NCBI RefSeq assembly: GCF_026341035.1
Contig: NZ_JAPEOQ010000002.1
Location: forward strand, 1-64,000
Direction of reading: 5' to 3'
Length of the DNA: 64,000 nucleotides
Source: Streptomyces sp. NBC_01016
Lineage (GTDB): Bacteria > Actinomycetota > Actinomycetes > Streptomycetales > Streptomycetaceae
Below are positions 16,003-23,997 of this stretch, piece by piece (positions within the stretch are counted from its first letter, which is position 1; every line of letters begins with the position of its first letter). Below the pieces are notes generated by a model. The model did not search any database and was not told where the DNA came from. It was given only the letters and a program-made list of their open reading frames with translations. The position numbers and the translations under genes were made by a program.

Positions 16003-16241
16003 AGGTCGCCGCCGCAGTGCGGGCACATGCGTCGGCGCCTCCAGCCGCGCGTGCGGATGTCGATGCCGCGCTCGCGCATCTTCTTGAGTTGGAGGCTGAT
16101 CGTCGAGGGGGTGACGCCGACGGCGTCGGCCAGCTCGCGCACGCTCGGCTCGCCTTCGAGCTTGAGGAGCAGCTCGCGGTACGCCTGCTCGATGCCGGCC
16201 TGTCGCATGTCGGCGGGCTGCGAGTGGATGGTGCGGGACAT
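15999..16241 (-). CDS. Winged-helix (LexA/MarR-like) regulator with C-terminal zinc knuckle
   Basis: An 80-residue protein from ATG 16241 behind GGGGGTGA. Residues about 15-60 (AYRELLLKLEGEPSVRELA, then VGVTPSTISLQLKKMRERG) form a LexA-like DNA-binding domain, and the tail after a basic run (RGWRRRRMCPHCGGDL) holds a Cys-x-x-Cys pair. No sensor or protease domain follows. It probably regulates local phage promoters. Confidence 0.72.
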   Translation of the reverse strand: MSRTIHSQPADMRQAGIEQAYRELLLKLEGEPSVRELADAVGVTPSTISLQLKKMRERGIDIRTRGWRRRRMCPHCGGDL

Positions 16242-16355
16242 GGTCACCCCCGGAGGCTTGGCGATCACTTCCCTTCAACTAGAGCACGTGTTCGATTTAT
16301 TCGGCAACGAAGCGTGCGACCTGCGAGCCTCGCCCGGCAGGTGCACCCTGGAGGT

Positions 16356-16568
16356 ATGGCGAGCGCCCCGATAGTCGTGCACCCGCCGCTCGGCACGGGC
16401 GGCCGGCGCCTCGTCGCGCGCGGGCAGATCCTCGGCCTCGCACACTCCGATCACGACGTCGTGGAGTTCCTGCGCCGGGCCGGGCTGGAAGGCGCCGAGG
16501 AGCTGCTCGATGATCCGTCGTGGGTGAAGTGGCGGGGCGGGCGCGCGCACCACTACGAGGCGGCATAA
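16356..16568 (+). CDS. Conserved hypothetical 70-aa protein
   Basis: A 70-residue protein beginning MASAPIVVHPPLGTGGRRL, with the segment HDVVEFLRRAGLEGAEELLDD and a C-terminal W-K-W-R-G-G. The type occurs repeatedly in Streptomyces chromosomes and phages, as I recall. The AGGAGG-like run is directly against the ATG, so the start is uncertain (GTG 16341 is also in frame). Function unknown. Confidence 0.6.
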   Translation: MASAPIVVHPPLGTGGRRLVARGQILGLAHSDHDVVEFLRRAGLEGAEELLDDPSWVKWRGGRAHHYEAA

Positions 16569-16582
16569 CCCGAGGAGGAGCC

Positions 16583-16744
16583 ATGGCTTACGAGTTCGAC
16601 GAGAAGCCACCTCGCTGCCAGCTCTGTGGGCGCCCCAAGGTCGAGGTCTCGCGCCGCACGGATCCGGACGTGCCGGATGTCGAGCAGGACTGGGTGTGTC
16701 CGGTCCATCGCGGACGTGCGGACGAGCCTCCCTCAGGGGAGTGA
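16583..16744 (+). CDS. Small zinc-finger protein (53 aa)
   Basis: Starts at ATG 16583 with AGGAGGAG upstream. Two Cys pairs are visible: CQLCGRPK near residue 12 and CPVH near residue 39, together a possible zinc site. It follows the preceding gene by 14 bp on the same strand. The 3' end overlaps the convergent minus gene by 12 bp. Confidence 0.68.
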   Translation: MAYEFDEKPPRCQLCGRPKVEVSRRTDPDVPDVEQDWVCPVHRGRADEPPSGE

Positions 16745-16918
16745 CGGCACCCTCGCCGCGAGGTTCCCGAGCAGGTAGCGCGCGAGCTCGACGTCAGGCT
16801 CGTGCCCGTCGCGGATGTCGGCGAGGAGCCCCATCAGCTCGTGTGCGTCATCGAGGCTGAGCACAGGGAGCAGCGGGGCGGGCGGCGGGGGCACGAAGGT
16901 CACGTCGTCGAGGTCCAC
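16733..16918 (-). CDS. Hypothetical 61-aa protein
   Basis: From GTG 16918. The N-terminus is proline-rich (FVPPPPAPLLPVLSLDDAHE) and the rest is helical (LMGLLADIRDGHEPDVEL, ending GNLAARVPSLP). There is no clear ribosome site, so it may be leaderless or not translated. Codon usage fits a real gene. Confidence 0.48.
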   Translation of the reverse strand: MDLDDVTFVPPPPAPLLPVLSLDDAHELMGLLADIRDGHEPDVELARYLLGNLAARVPSLP

Positions 16919-16959
16919 GACTGGATAACGCGCCCCACTAGCCGGCAGTCACTCGATGC

Positions 16960-17178
16960 CTACTCTGCCGTGGCGGAGATCATCCCGGCGTAGTCGTAGA
17001 TGATCTCCTGGTCCTGCGCCACGAGGGCCGACTCACGGATGCCATAGAGCGCGAGCTGAGTCGGGTCCGGGTCGTACTCGACAAGGATCAAACGGTCGAC
17101 CTTGTCGGACTTCGGCCACGGCCAGTCAAGGCCGTCGAACGGGCCACCGTAGAAGTAGATGCGGCGGGACTTGAACAT
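16960..17178 (-). CDS. Hypothetical 72-aa protein
   Basis: Starts at ATG 17178 behind AAGGTGG. Aromatic-rich beginning (MFKSRRIYFYGGPFDGLDWP), then VDRLILVEYDPDP and an acidic end. Proteins starting with a basic run and FYGGPFDG are common small phage and plasmid products in actinobacteria. No function known. Confidence 0.65.
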   Translation of the reverse strand: MFKSRRIYFYGGPFDGLDWPWPKSDKVDRLILVEYDPDPTQLALYGIRESALVAQDQEIIYDYAGMISATAE

Positions 17179-17258
17179 CGAATACCACCTTCGTGTTATC
17201 CAGGCCCCGCGCCTAACTCCTAAGGTACAGGCCGACACTGACGCATGCTCCGGCGTCG

Positions 17259-18005
17259 TCAAGCGGCGACGAGTCCGCCCTCTGTCCAGATCCGTCCGCA
17301 GCCTTCGCAGTGCGCGACCGGGGCCCGGCCCTCGCCGCCGTGCATCGTGATCTCCCCACCGCACGCGCACCGTTGGGCGATCGTCCGCTGCTGCGCCGCG
17401 ATGTCGAGGGCGCGCTCGACGCGCTCGGCGGCGCCGGCCGCAACCATGCCGATGCGCTTCGCGTGCTGCTCGTTGATCGGCTGGCACGGGCCGGGCCGGT
17501 ATTCGACGCGGGCGCACAGCCACAGGGCGGCGCGTACGGCGTCGCGGCGGCCGGTGTGCCGCCACCTGCGCGGGTCGGCCAGATCAGCGCGGGCGAGGAC
17601 GGCTTGACGCTGCCGGTCGCGGTGGGCGATGTCGGCCTCGCGCTGGCTGGCGTAGGTGGCGTGGCGTGCGGTCGGCATGGCCATCGGCGTGCGCTGTACC
17701 TGCCGTGCAATGTCGTCGGCGCAGGCGGTGAGCGCGGCCTCGACGGCGCGCATGGTGTCGAGGATGTGCAACCGGATCGGGGTGGGGCGGTCGCCGAGCT
17801 GGAGCGGGTCGCGCTCGAGGGAGCGGAGGTGCGCGGCCTGGTGGCGCTCGTACTCGAGCTGCTCGGCGTCGGCGTCGTCGAGGCGGGCGAGGTAGCCGCG
17901 GAGGCCGAGGCCGAAGGCGCCCAACTGGGTTGGGGCTCCGGCGGCTTCGCGGAGGTCCGTCCAGTGCAGCGCGACGGTACGGAGGTTGGTGGCGGTGGGG
18001 TTCAT
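17259..18005 (-). CDS. Conserved phage protein with C-terminal zinc ribbon
   Basis: A 248-residue, mostly helical protein from ATG 18005 (AGGAG eight bases upstream). A C-terminal zinc ribbon is formed by C-x-C near residue 213 (CACGGEI) and C-x-x-C near 235 (HCEGCGRIW). The long helical part includes Arg- and Ala-rich stretches (RREADIAHRDRQRQAV-like). It could bind nucleic acid. I do not recognise a named family. Confidence 0.7.
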   Translation of the reverse strand: MNPTATNLRTVALHWTDLREAAGAPTQLGAFGLGLRGYLARLDDADAEQLEYERHQAAHLRSLERDPLQLGDRPTPIRLHILDTMRAVEAALTACADDIARQVQRTPMAMPTARHATYASQREADIAHRDRQRQAVLARADLADPRRWRHTGRRDAVRAALWLCARVEYRPGPCQPINEQHAKRIGMVAAGAAERVERALDIAAQQRTIAQRCACGGEITMHGGEGRAPVAHCEGCGRIWTEGGLVAA

Positions 18006-18101
18006 CGAGTGCTCCTGTGGTGCGTGGGGCAGGTACGGTGAGGCCACCGGTGGGGGCGTGCCTGGTCTGGGGAGATCGTGGGCGCGCCCCTTCGTGCTGT
18101 G

Positions 18102-18365
18102 TCAGCGGATGCTGCCGTCCTGCCGCTGGTAGCTGTGGCGTGAGGCAAGCGGCAGGGTCTTCCAGGTGGGCAGGCACTTCGGGCAGGCATCGGAACCCTG
18201 TGTGGAGGGCTTGCCGGTCTTCGTGACCATGGGCGGGAAGCGCCAACCGGCGGCGTAGGCGGCTGCCCGCGCTTCGGTGCTGCTCCGGAACGACTCGCCG
18301 TCGTTGAACGGCTTGCCACATCCGTCGCAGTGGAGGATCACGCTGGAGATAGACAGAGTGGCCAC
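18102..18365 (-). CDS. Small zinc-binding protein (87 aa)
   Basis: GTG 18365 with AAGGAG upstream, starting three bases from the preceding gene's stop. Cys pairs CDGCGKPF (near residue 14) and CPKC (near 60) suggest one structural zinc. The middle (STEARAAAYAAGWRFPP) is a pattern seen in Streptomyces phage proteins of unknown role. Confidence 0.68.
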   Translation of the reverse strand: MATLSISSVILHCDGCGKPFNDGESFRSSTEARAAAYAAGWRFPPMVTKTGKPSTQGSDACPKCLPTWKTLPLASRHSYQRQDGSIR

Positions 18366-18367
18366 GG

Positions 18368-18571
18368 CTACTGCTCCTTCGGCGTGATCGTCTGTGCGTC
18401 GAGCCACGCCTCGACGTCGTTCCACCGGGCCCGAAGGTGACGCCCGACCTTGATGAGCTTCGGGCCGCCGCCACGGCTGGACCACTGGTAGACCGTGCCG
18501 AGGGGGACGCCGCAGTACTCGGCGATCTCCTCGGCCGTGGCCAATGGGCGTCGTGCGGTGTTCTCGGTCAT
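18368..18571 (-). CDS. Excisionase/MerR-like helix-turn-helix protein
   Basis: A 67-residue protein from ATG 18571. Residues 10-60 match the HTH_17/AlpA-type fold: TAEEIAEYCGVPLGTVYQWS then PKLIKVGRHLRARWNDVEAWL. Such proteins act as excisionases or small activators. It is far from the integrase, so a regulatory role is as likely as excision. Its ATG overlaps the previous stop (ATGA). Confidence 0.8.
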   Translation of the reverse strand: MTENTARRPLATAEEIAEYCGVPLGTVYQWSSRGGGPKLIKVGRHLRARWNDVEAWLDAQTITPKEQ

Positions 18572-19389
18572 CGGTTCCTCGCGATCTCGCAGCGCCCGGT
18601 CTCGGTGTGCATCTCGCCGCACTCGGGCCCGCAGCGCCGCATCAGCTCGGCCGTGTAGGCAGCGATGCCGATGTACTTCTCCTCGGTGGTGTGGCCGTCC
18701 CACTGCGCGCGCGGGTCGTCGGCCTCGACGTACTCGACGGCGGCGAACAGGTAGGCGTCGCGCGGCGCAATGTGCCAACTCGCCTGCCGACCGCCGATGG
18801 TGAGGTAGGCGATCTGCCATCCCGGCTCGTCGACGTCGGGCGCGGGCGCGATGACGGCGCCGGGTGTCATGGCGGCGAGGAGCGCGACGAGATGCGCGCG
18901 CTCCCGGTACGCGGCGCTGAGCTGTTCGTTCTCGGCCTCGATGCGCTCGGTCTCGGCGTCGTACTGCTTCAGTGCCTCGTCGCCGGGGCTGCGCAACTCC
19001 GTCGACGACACGAGGGCGGAGCGGATGGCGTCCATGGCCGCGTCCCAGCCTCGTTCCCACTGGGGGTCGAGGTGCTCGTCGGGCGGTCCTTGCTCGATGA
19101 CGGCGATGACGCGGTGGACCTCGGCCTCGGACATGCGGGCGATCGCGGCCGTGGTGCGTGCGGCGGGGAGGACGACGCCGAGGACGGCGGTGGTGATCTC
19201 GGCGAGGAGCGCCTCGTGTTCGTCGGTCCGGTTGTGCTCCGGGTACTCGTCGAGGATGGGCTCGATGGCTGCGCGGAGTTGGGCGTGGAGCGCGGGCGTG
19301 GTCTGGGCTGCTTCGGCGCGTTCGACGCGCGCGTACAGGGCGTCGAGTTGGTCGCTGGTCATCTCGTCCAGAGGGATGCGGTTGGTCAT
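18568..19389 (-). CDS. Conserved Streptomyces phage protein with coiled coil
   Basis: A 273-residue protein. The N-terminus (DEMTSDQLDALYARVERAE) and middle (KQYDAETERIEAENEQLSA) are helical and coiled-coil-like; the C-terminal part (GWQIAYLTIGGRQASWHIA, then DPRAQWDGHTTEEKY) is a compact domain I have seen repeated in many Streptomyces phages without known function. Ends with a possible Cys site (RRCGPECGEMH). Overlaps both neighbours by four bases. Confidence 0.72.
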   Translation of the reverse strand: MTNRIPLDEMTSDQLDALYARVERAEAAQTTPALHAQLRAAIEPILDEYPEHNRTDEHEALLAEITTAVLGVVLPAARTTAAIARMSEAEVHRVIAVIEQGPPDEHLDPQWERGWDAAMDAIRSALVSSTELRSPGDEALKQYDAETERIEAENEQLSAAYRERAHLVALLAAMTPGAVIAPAPDVDEPGWQIAYLTIGGRQASWHIAPRDAYLFAAVEYVEADDPRAQWDGHTTEEKYIGIAAYTAELMRRCGPECGEMHTETGRCEIARNR

Positions 19390-19778
19390 GCGGCGCTGCT
19401 CCTCGTCGTGCGGGACGGGCAGGTCGGTTCGTGTTGCGCGCCGCGGCTGACGAACGCGTCGACGCAGCACGTGGCGTACAGCTCGCTGGTCGGGCGGCGC
19501 AGGCAACTCGGGTTGTGGGCTTGCCCGTCGGAGTGCTCCGCAAGGTGGCAGCACGCTGTGGACGACTCGATCGCTGTGAGGGTGCGGCCGAGGGCCTGGA
19601 GTTGGATGCGGCCGTGTCGGGCGTAGTCGCGGGATGCGCACCAGGCGAGGACGCCGGCCACGTAGACGACGCCGACGGCGAACCAGTACGAGCCGGTGGC
19701 GACGAGGTAGGCGGCGGTGCCGCTGCTGAGGGTGGCGGCCGCGGTGAGCCATCGGGCGGTGCGGAGGGCGGGTGTCAT
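19386..19778 (-). CDS. Two-span membrane protein with Cys-rich tail
   Basis: A 130-residue protein from ATG 19778. Two hydrophobic helices (residues about 8-25 and 30-48) are followed by a cytoplasmic or extracellular region with cysteines (STACCHLAEH, NPSCLRRP, ATCCVDAF, EPTCPS). Its reading frame is coupled at both ends (ATGA). Function unknown. Confidence 0.62.
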   Translation of the reverse strand: MTPALRTARWLTAAATLSSGTAAYLVATGSYWFAVGVVYVAGVLAWCASRDYARHGRIQLQALGRTLTAIESSTACCHLAEHSDGQAHNPSCLRRPTSELYATCCVDAFVSRGAQHEPTCPSRTTRSSAA

Positions 19779-19927
19779 AGGTAGCTCCCGGTGAGGTGGA
19801 GGTCGGTGATGTGGGCGCCGGCGGGGATGCGTTGGCCGCGGAGGTCGGCGGGGAGGCCCGGCTCGTCGAGGGCGGGCTCGTCGTCGTCCTCGTCGGCTTC
19901 GTCGAGGGCGAGCTGTTCGGCGGTCAC
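19775..19927 (-). CDS. Acidic 50-aa protein
   Basis: From GTG 19927 with AAGG upstream. The first half is very acidic (LALDEADEDDDEPALDEPG) and the second (LRGQRIPAGAHITDLHLTG) is a recognisable short conserved stretch of Streptomyces phage proteins. It overlaps the membrane protein start (ATGA). Acidic mini-proteins in phages can mimic DNA, but nothing here proves that. Confidence 0.6.
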   Translation of the reverse strand: MTAEQLALDEADEDDDEPALDEPGLPADLRGQRIPAGAHITDLHLTGSYL

Positions 19928-19981
19928 GGTGCGCGCCTTCCGGGTAGGCCGCCGCCTCGGGCGTGAGGCGGCGGGACGGGG

Positions 19982-20440
19982 TCAGCTGTGGGCGATGGCG
20001 GACGGCTCGGCGGGGTCGATGAGGTCCGCTATCCAGTCGGCGACGGCGGTGGCCGGCATGGTCGAGCCGCGGAGGTGGTCGCGGTTGGCGCGGATCGTCT
20101 CGGCGAGGTGGTGGGTGTACGCGTGGAGGGCTTCGTTCATCTGCTGCTCGCTGGTGTCCTCGCGGCGCATGAGGAGTAGCGCTTCGCGGGGGCCGACGCC
20201 GAGTTCGCGCGGGCAGCATCGGCGATCGCTGAGGTGGACGTTGTGGTCGGCGAACGCGGAGACGATGGCGGGGTCGTCGAGGAAGTCCTCCAGCGACTCG
20301 TCTTCGGTGTCCCAGTCGCCGTCTTGGAGTTCGCGGATGAGGTCGCCGAGGACTTTGCGCTTGGTGTCGTCGTCGGCGCCGGTCTCGACGAGTGCCTTGG
20401 CGACGGGGTCGAAGATGCGGTTCGCGCTGTTCCATCCCAT
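19982..20440 (-). CDS. Hypothetical 152-aa helical protein
   Basis: Starts MGWNSANRIFDPVAKALVE at ATG 20440 behind GGAAGG. Segments DDTKRKVLGDLIRELQDGDWD and ADHNVHLSDRRCCPREL are like a Streptomyces protein type repeated in phages and chromosomes. The C-terminal half is helical (MNEALHAYTHHLAETIRANR). Function not known to me. Confidence 0.7.
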   Translation of the reverse strand: MGWNSANRIFDPVAKALVETGADDDTKRKVLGDLIRELQDGDWDTEDESLEDFLDDPAIVSAFADHNVHLSDRRCCPRELGVGPREALLLMRREDTSEQQMNEALHAYTHHLAETIRANRDHLRGSTMPATAVADWIADLIDPAEPSAIAHS

Positions 20441-20441
20441 G

Positions 20442-20561
20442 TCAGTGGGCCTTCCGGTTGGTGGTGTGGTGGTGGAGGGTGCGCCCTGCCCACCGGATGG
20501 TGAGCAGGAGCGCGGAGACGAACGGGCCGAGCACGAGGCCGACCGCGAGCGCGGTGATCAC
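20442..20561 (-). CDS. 39-aa single-span membrane protein
   Basis: GTG 20561 overlaps the HNH gene stop (GTGA). The peptide is one transmembrane helix (ITALAVGLVLGPFVSALLLT) plus a basic His-rich tail. It probably depends on coupled translation, as no ribosome site is visible. Confidence 0.5.
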   Translation of the reverse strand: MITALAVGLVLGPFVSALLLTIRWAGRTLHHHTTNRKAH

Positions 20562-20914
20562 GGTTCGGCCAGGGCGAGTTGGCCGGCGTCCTCGATGGCG
20601 CGGCGGCGGGTGGCTGCGGCGGTGGCGCGGTGGTGCGCGGCGTCGTAGCGGAGGTGACAGCGTTGACAAGCGGCGAACAGGTTGACGTCGTCAACATGCT
20701 CCGGGATGTGGTCGCGGTGGGCGGTGGTGAGTACGACCGTGGAGCCGGTGACGGGGTGCGCCTGGCCGTTCTCGGCGGTGCATCGGCCGTTGTGGTTGTC
20801 GCCGCATTCGCCGCGGCATTCGCAGCGTCCGGCGGCGCGGATGGTGCGGATGCGGAGGCTGATCTCCCGCCAGTTGGCTGGGTAGCGGTCGCGGTTCTCG
20901 GGGCGGATCGGCAT
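20558..20914 (-). CDS. HNH endonuclease
   Basis: A 118-residue protein. The HNH core is AHRDH (residues 65-69), N78 and a C-terminal C83-x-x-C86-H87 (CQRCHLRYD), with a Cys-rich N-terminus (CECRGECG) that likely binds a second zinc. Free-standing HNH enzymes in phages assist packaging or act as homing nucleases; this one lies in the early operon, not beside terminase. ATG 20914 shares a base with the upstream stop. Confidence 0.87.
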   Translation of the reverse strand: MPIRPENRDRYPANWREISLRIRTIRAAGRCECRGECGDNHNGRCTAENGQAHPVTGSTVVLTTAHRDHIPEHVDDVNLFAACQRCHLRYDAAHHRATAAATRRRAIEDAGQLALAEP

Positions 20915-21090
20915 CACGCGGCCTCCTCGTACTCGACAGCGCGGGCCGTGCGGGCTCGGCCGCGGAGGTGGGCGGCGAGTGCCAGGCCGCCGAGGAGGAG
21001 CGCGGTCGCGGCGCCGGCCGTGGCGCCGACGGTGAGGACGGCGCGGCCGATGAGGGTGGTGCCGAGGTCGGCGAGGTCGTGGACGATCAC
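20914..21090 (-). CDS. 58-aa membrane protein
   Basis: GTG 21090 overlaps the upstream stop (GTGA). One or two short hydrophobic helices (LTVGATAGAATALLLGGLAL) followed by a basic and then acidic tail (RGRARTARAVEYEEAA). Coupled to the HNH nuclease gene. Function unknown. Confidence 0.55.
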   Translation of the reverse strand: MIVHDLADLGTTLIGRAVLTVGATAGAATALLLGGLALAAHLRGRARTARAVEYEEAA

Positions 21091-21620
21091 GGCTGCTGCT
21101 CCTCGTCGGCCATGCGGCGGAGGCGCTCCGCGACGGCGCGGGCTCCGGCTGCTGCTTTCTGTCCCACGTCGTCGTACAGGCGGGAGGCTTCGTTCATCGC
21201 GATGTCCGCGGCGTCGCGGTACGCGGTGGCTCGGGTCTCCGTGGTGCCGCGCAGCTCGAACTCAGCGGGTGTAGACGGAGCTCCGGCGGGGAGGACGTGC
21301 TTCCCGCAGTACACGGCGACGGCGAGGGTGAGTTCGGAGACCAGGTTGTCGGCGCCACCGGGACCGAGGCGGACGGGCACGGTGCGCAGCTTGTCGGCGA
21401 TGACGGCGGCGAGCGGGCCGAGTTCGGCGAGGCGCTCGGCGTCGGTGCGCGGCTTGTCGCGGCCGGGGCACTGGAAGGGGCGGTTGTAGACCTCGAACAC
21501 GTGGGCGTCGTGCTCGTCGGTCCGGCGGCAAGGGCTGGGCGACGGGGCGGGGTCGTGGGACTCGTCGGTCATGCAGGCGATACACGGGGTCGTGCACCCG
21601 CCGGCCGGGTTGGTGGTCAT
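21087..21620 (-). CDS. Hypothetical 177-aa protein with N-terminal Cys cluster
   Basis: From ATG 21620 behind GGAG. The N-terminus has C-x-x-x-C-x-x-C (CTTPCIAC) and a further Cys, suggesting a metal site, then a region with FEVYNRPFQCPG. The C-terminal half is helical (GQKAAAGARAVAERLRRMAD). This layout is common among Streptomyces phage early proteins with no assigned function. Confidence 0.65.
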   Translation of the reverse strand: MTTNPAGGCTTPCIACMTDESHDPAPSPSPCRRTDEHDAHVFEVYNRPFQCPGRDKPRTDAERLAELGPLAAVIADKLRTVPVRLGPGGADNLVSELTLAVAVYCGKHVLPAGAPSTPAEFELRGTTETRATAYRDAADIAMNEASRLYDDVGQKAAAGARAVAERLRRMADEEQQP

Positions 21621-21655
21621 GGTGGCTCCGGGGTGTCGTGTGGTGGACTGGCGGT

Positions 21656-21690
21656 ACCGGCCGCCCGCAACTCGACTGCGGGCGGCCGGT
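21656..21690 (-). terminator. Long-stem hairpin in early operon
   Basis: A perfect 14-bp stem (accggccgcccgca and its complement) with a 7-base loop, 21656-21690, between the 143-aa and 177-aa genes. No U-tract. It divides the early operon into two blocks. Confidence 0.6.
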
Positions 21691-21696
21691 GCTGCG

Positions 21697-22128
21697 TCAG
21701 AGGGCTTCGGCGATGGCCTGCGCGAGGCCGGTGACGAGGCCGTTCTTCATCTCGTCGCTCATGTGCGGTTCGAACGCGAAGTGGATGCGGGCGATCGGCA
21801 TGTGGTCGCCGTCGAGCGTGAGCTGGTGCTCGGTGGACGGGACGAGGTTGTCGGCGCCGAGGTCGATGGCCCAACGGGACGTGTCGGCCGCGTCGTTGAT
21901 CAGGTCGTGGATCTTGCGGTGCGCCTGGTCGAACTGGTCCTCGTCGAGCAGCTCGTCCCAGTGCGGACCCTCCGCCCCGTCGGCCTCGGCCGGCGGTATC
22001 AGGCCGGGGATCTCCGAGCCCTGCATTCGTTCGCTGACGCCGAGGAAGTCCGGGTCGTCGGTGAGCGTGGAGTGCTGGTATGCGGCCTCGTCGTGGAGGT
22101 CGTCGTCGGTGTACGGGAGTTCGGTCAT
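21697..22128 (-). CDS. Hypothetical 143-aa acidic protein
   Basis: Begins MTELPYTDDDLHDEAAYQH at ATG 22128 (GGAG upstream). It is acidic, with LDEDQFDQAHRKIHDLINDA and a hydrophobic end (NGLVTGLAQAIAEAL). It directly follows the helicase gene and may be a helicase-associated factor, but no family was recognised. Confidence 0.65.
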   Translation of the reverse strand: MTELPYTDDDLHDEAAYQHSTLTDDPDFLGVSERMQGSEIPGLIPPAEADGAEGPHWDELLDEDQFDQAHRKIHDLINDAADTSRWAIDLGADNLVPSTEHQLTLDGDHMPIARIHFAFEPHMSDEMKNGLVTGLAQAIAEAL

Positions 22129-22204
22129 GGTGATCTCCGTTGCTGGGGCGTTGGGTTGGGCGGGGTCTCGCGCGCGGGCCGGGTGTAACCGAATGCGCGC
22201 GGGG

Positions 22205-23986
22205 TCAGGCGGCGTCGTGGGGTTCGTGGGTTTGGGGTGGGTGGCTGCCGGTGTCGGGGTCGCAGGCGAGGTGTGTGGTGTAGCCGCGGTCGAGGCGGTA
22301 GCCGTGGAGGGGGTGTTCGCAGACGGTGCAGAGGGGGTCGTCTGTGGCTTGTGGGGTGGCCGTCCCTTCCCCTTCCCCCACCTTCGGTGGGGGGGAAGTG
22401 GGGGAACCTGGGTCGGGGGAACGTTCCCGTGAGGTTCCCGGGGAATGTTTGACCTGCGGGTTTTCGGATCCCGTGGGGGTTCCCGGGGAAGGTTCCCGGG
22501 GAACGTCTTCGGGGAAGGTCTCGGGGAACCTGTCGGGGGAACCCAAGTTGTCCCGGTTTTTCCGTTCCCGGACGGCGGCTTCGATCTTGTTCTTGGCGAT
22601 CTTGATTCCGGCGTTCGCGAGGGCCGCCTTCGTGCGCGGGTTGCCCGCATCGTTCGGGAGGCCGAGGTCGTCGAGCTTGCGGACCAGCCACCCCACGGAG
22701 CCCTCCTCGACGCGCTCGGTGGGGGTGTCGTAGGTCATCAGGACGTGCCGGGTGGCGCCGGGCACGTAGGCGTCGCCGTCCTTGCGGTACTGGCGGAGCA
22801 TGACGAACGAGTCCGGGCCGATCCCGGTACGCGTGTAGGTGCGCTTGAGGACGACGGTGCCGCCGCCTTGGGCCCGCAACTCCCATACGTGGTCGACGTC
22901 TTGGTTCTTGGCGGAGGAGCCGCGGGCGCCGCGCTCGCTGTCCTTGCCGAGGTGGTCGAGGCGCACGCTGGAGATGCCGGCGCGCTTGAGGGGGAGGAGG
23001 GTGTGGCGGTAGAGGGCGAGCCAGGTGTCGGCGTCGTTCTCGGGGCCGGAGATGAAGCGGGAGACGGTGTCGAGGCAGACGAGTTGGGCTTCGCACTCGG
23101 CGACCATGGCGAGGAGGTCGGCGCCACCTCCGGCGGTGTCGAGGGGGCGGACGGGCGGGAACGAGGCGTACGTCATGAGGCCCATGCGGCCGGGCCCGCC
23201 GCCGTAGGACAGGAGGCGTCCTTGAACGTCCTGGTGGCCGTTCTCGGCGTCGACGTACAGGAGCGGCACGGGCGGGCGCGCCCGGTCGTCGAGGAAGGAC
23301 TGGCCGGTGGCCATGCGCCACAACCACTCCTGCGTGAAGAGGGACTTGCCGGCCTTGCCGTCGCCGACGATGGTGATCTGCTGGCCGGGTGCCATGAGTC
23401 CGCCGAGGAGGAGTTCGACGTTCCCGAAGTCGGTGGCGAAGAACGGGTCCCAGTCGATGAACGAGCCGGTGAGGTGGGTGGGGCCGTGGGCGGTGTGGCG
23501 GCGCTGCTCCTGCTCGCGGTGCTTGTCGGCGAGCCGGTCGAGTTCGTCGACGGTGGCACCGGACAGGATCTTCGCTTTGAGCTCGTTGGCGTGCTCGTCC
23601 CACCGTCGGAGCTCGGCACGTTCGGCGATCTGCTCGGCGAACGAGGCAGCCATGCCCGCACTGATCGTCTCGGCTCCGAGCCGGTCGACGAGGTTGCCGC
23701 CCTCGACCTCGTGGAGCCGCTTGAGGCGGGCGATCTCCGCTTTAACGGTGACCGGGTGGAGCTGCTTGCCCTCGGCGACCATGCCGCCGACGACGTCCCA
23801 GATGAGGCGGATCGCGGGGCTGTAGATGTCCTTGCGGTCGAGGACTTCGGCGCACTCCAGGTAGGCGACGCGGTCGTGCATGACGATGCCGGCCACGTAG
23901 GCCTCGGCTTCCGCATCGTGTGGTGATGTGCGGTTGGGGCCGTCGTGGTCCGCCGTGTCGCGCTGGAAGGGGCGGACGTTGCTCAC
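22205..23986 (-). CDS. DnaB-type replicative helicase/RecA-like ATPase
   Basis: A 593-residue protein from GTG 23986 (GAGGAG upstream). Residues about 20-125 resemble the DnaB N-terminal helical domain; residues 190-430 are a RecA-like ATPase with Walker A GDGKAGKS (208-215) and Walker B LVCLDTVSR (302-310). Residues 480-545 are a Pro/Ser/Thr/Glu linker encoded by repeated GGTTCCCGGGGAA-like DNA, and the C-terminus has a zinc-type cluster (C553, C556, C575). It probably loads or acts as the phage replication helicase. Confidence 0.88.
   Translation of the reverse strand: MSNVRPFQRDTADHDGPNRTSPHDAEAEAYVAGIVMHDRVAYLECAEVLDRKDIYSPAIRLIWDVVGGMVAEGKQLHPVTVKAEIARLKRLHEVEGGNLVDRLGAETISAGMAASFAEQIAERAELRRWDEHANELKAKILSGATVDELDRLADKHREQEQRRHTAHGPTHLTGSFIDWDPFFATDFGNVELLLGGLMAPGQQITIVGDGKAGKSLFTQEWLWRMATGQSFLDDRARPPVPLLYVDAENGHQDVQGRLLSYGGGPGRMGLMTYASFPPVRPLDTAGGGADLLAMVAECEAQLVCLDTVSRFISGPENDADTWLALYRHTLLPLKRAGISSVRLDHLGKDSERGARGSSAKNQDVDHVWELRAQGGGTVVLKRTYTRTGIGPDSFVMLRQYRKDGDAYVPGATRHVLMTYDTPTERVEEGSVGWLVRKLDDLGLPNDAGNPRTKAALANAGIKIAKNKIEAAVRERKNRDNLGSPDRFPETFPEDVPREPSPGTPTGSENPQVKHSPGTSRERSPDPGSPTSPPPKVGEGEGTATPQATDDPLCTVCEHPLHGYRLDRGYTTHLACDPDTGSHPPQTHEPHDAA
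22392..22545. repeat. Cluster of GGTTCCCGGGGAA-type repeats inside helicase gene
   Basis: About ten copies of GGGGAA(C/G) or its complement lie in 150 bp. Three are the full palindrome GGTTCCCGGGGAA (22433-22445, 22478-22490, 22491-22503). Others start at 22392, 22401 and 22416, with further copies near 22511, 22523 and 22536. Copies lie in all codon phases of the linker region. Iterons of a replication origin are one reading; expansion of a coding low-complexity linker is the other. Confidence 0.65.
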
Positions 23987-23997
23987 GGGCGGGCTCC

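Noticed and set aside
22392..22545. Repeat cluster considered as a CRISPR array
   Set aside because: Repeats are about 7-13 bp, irregularly spaced with no unique spacers, and lie in a coding sequence; no cas genes are near.
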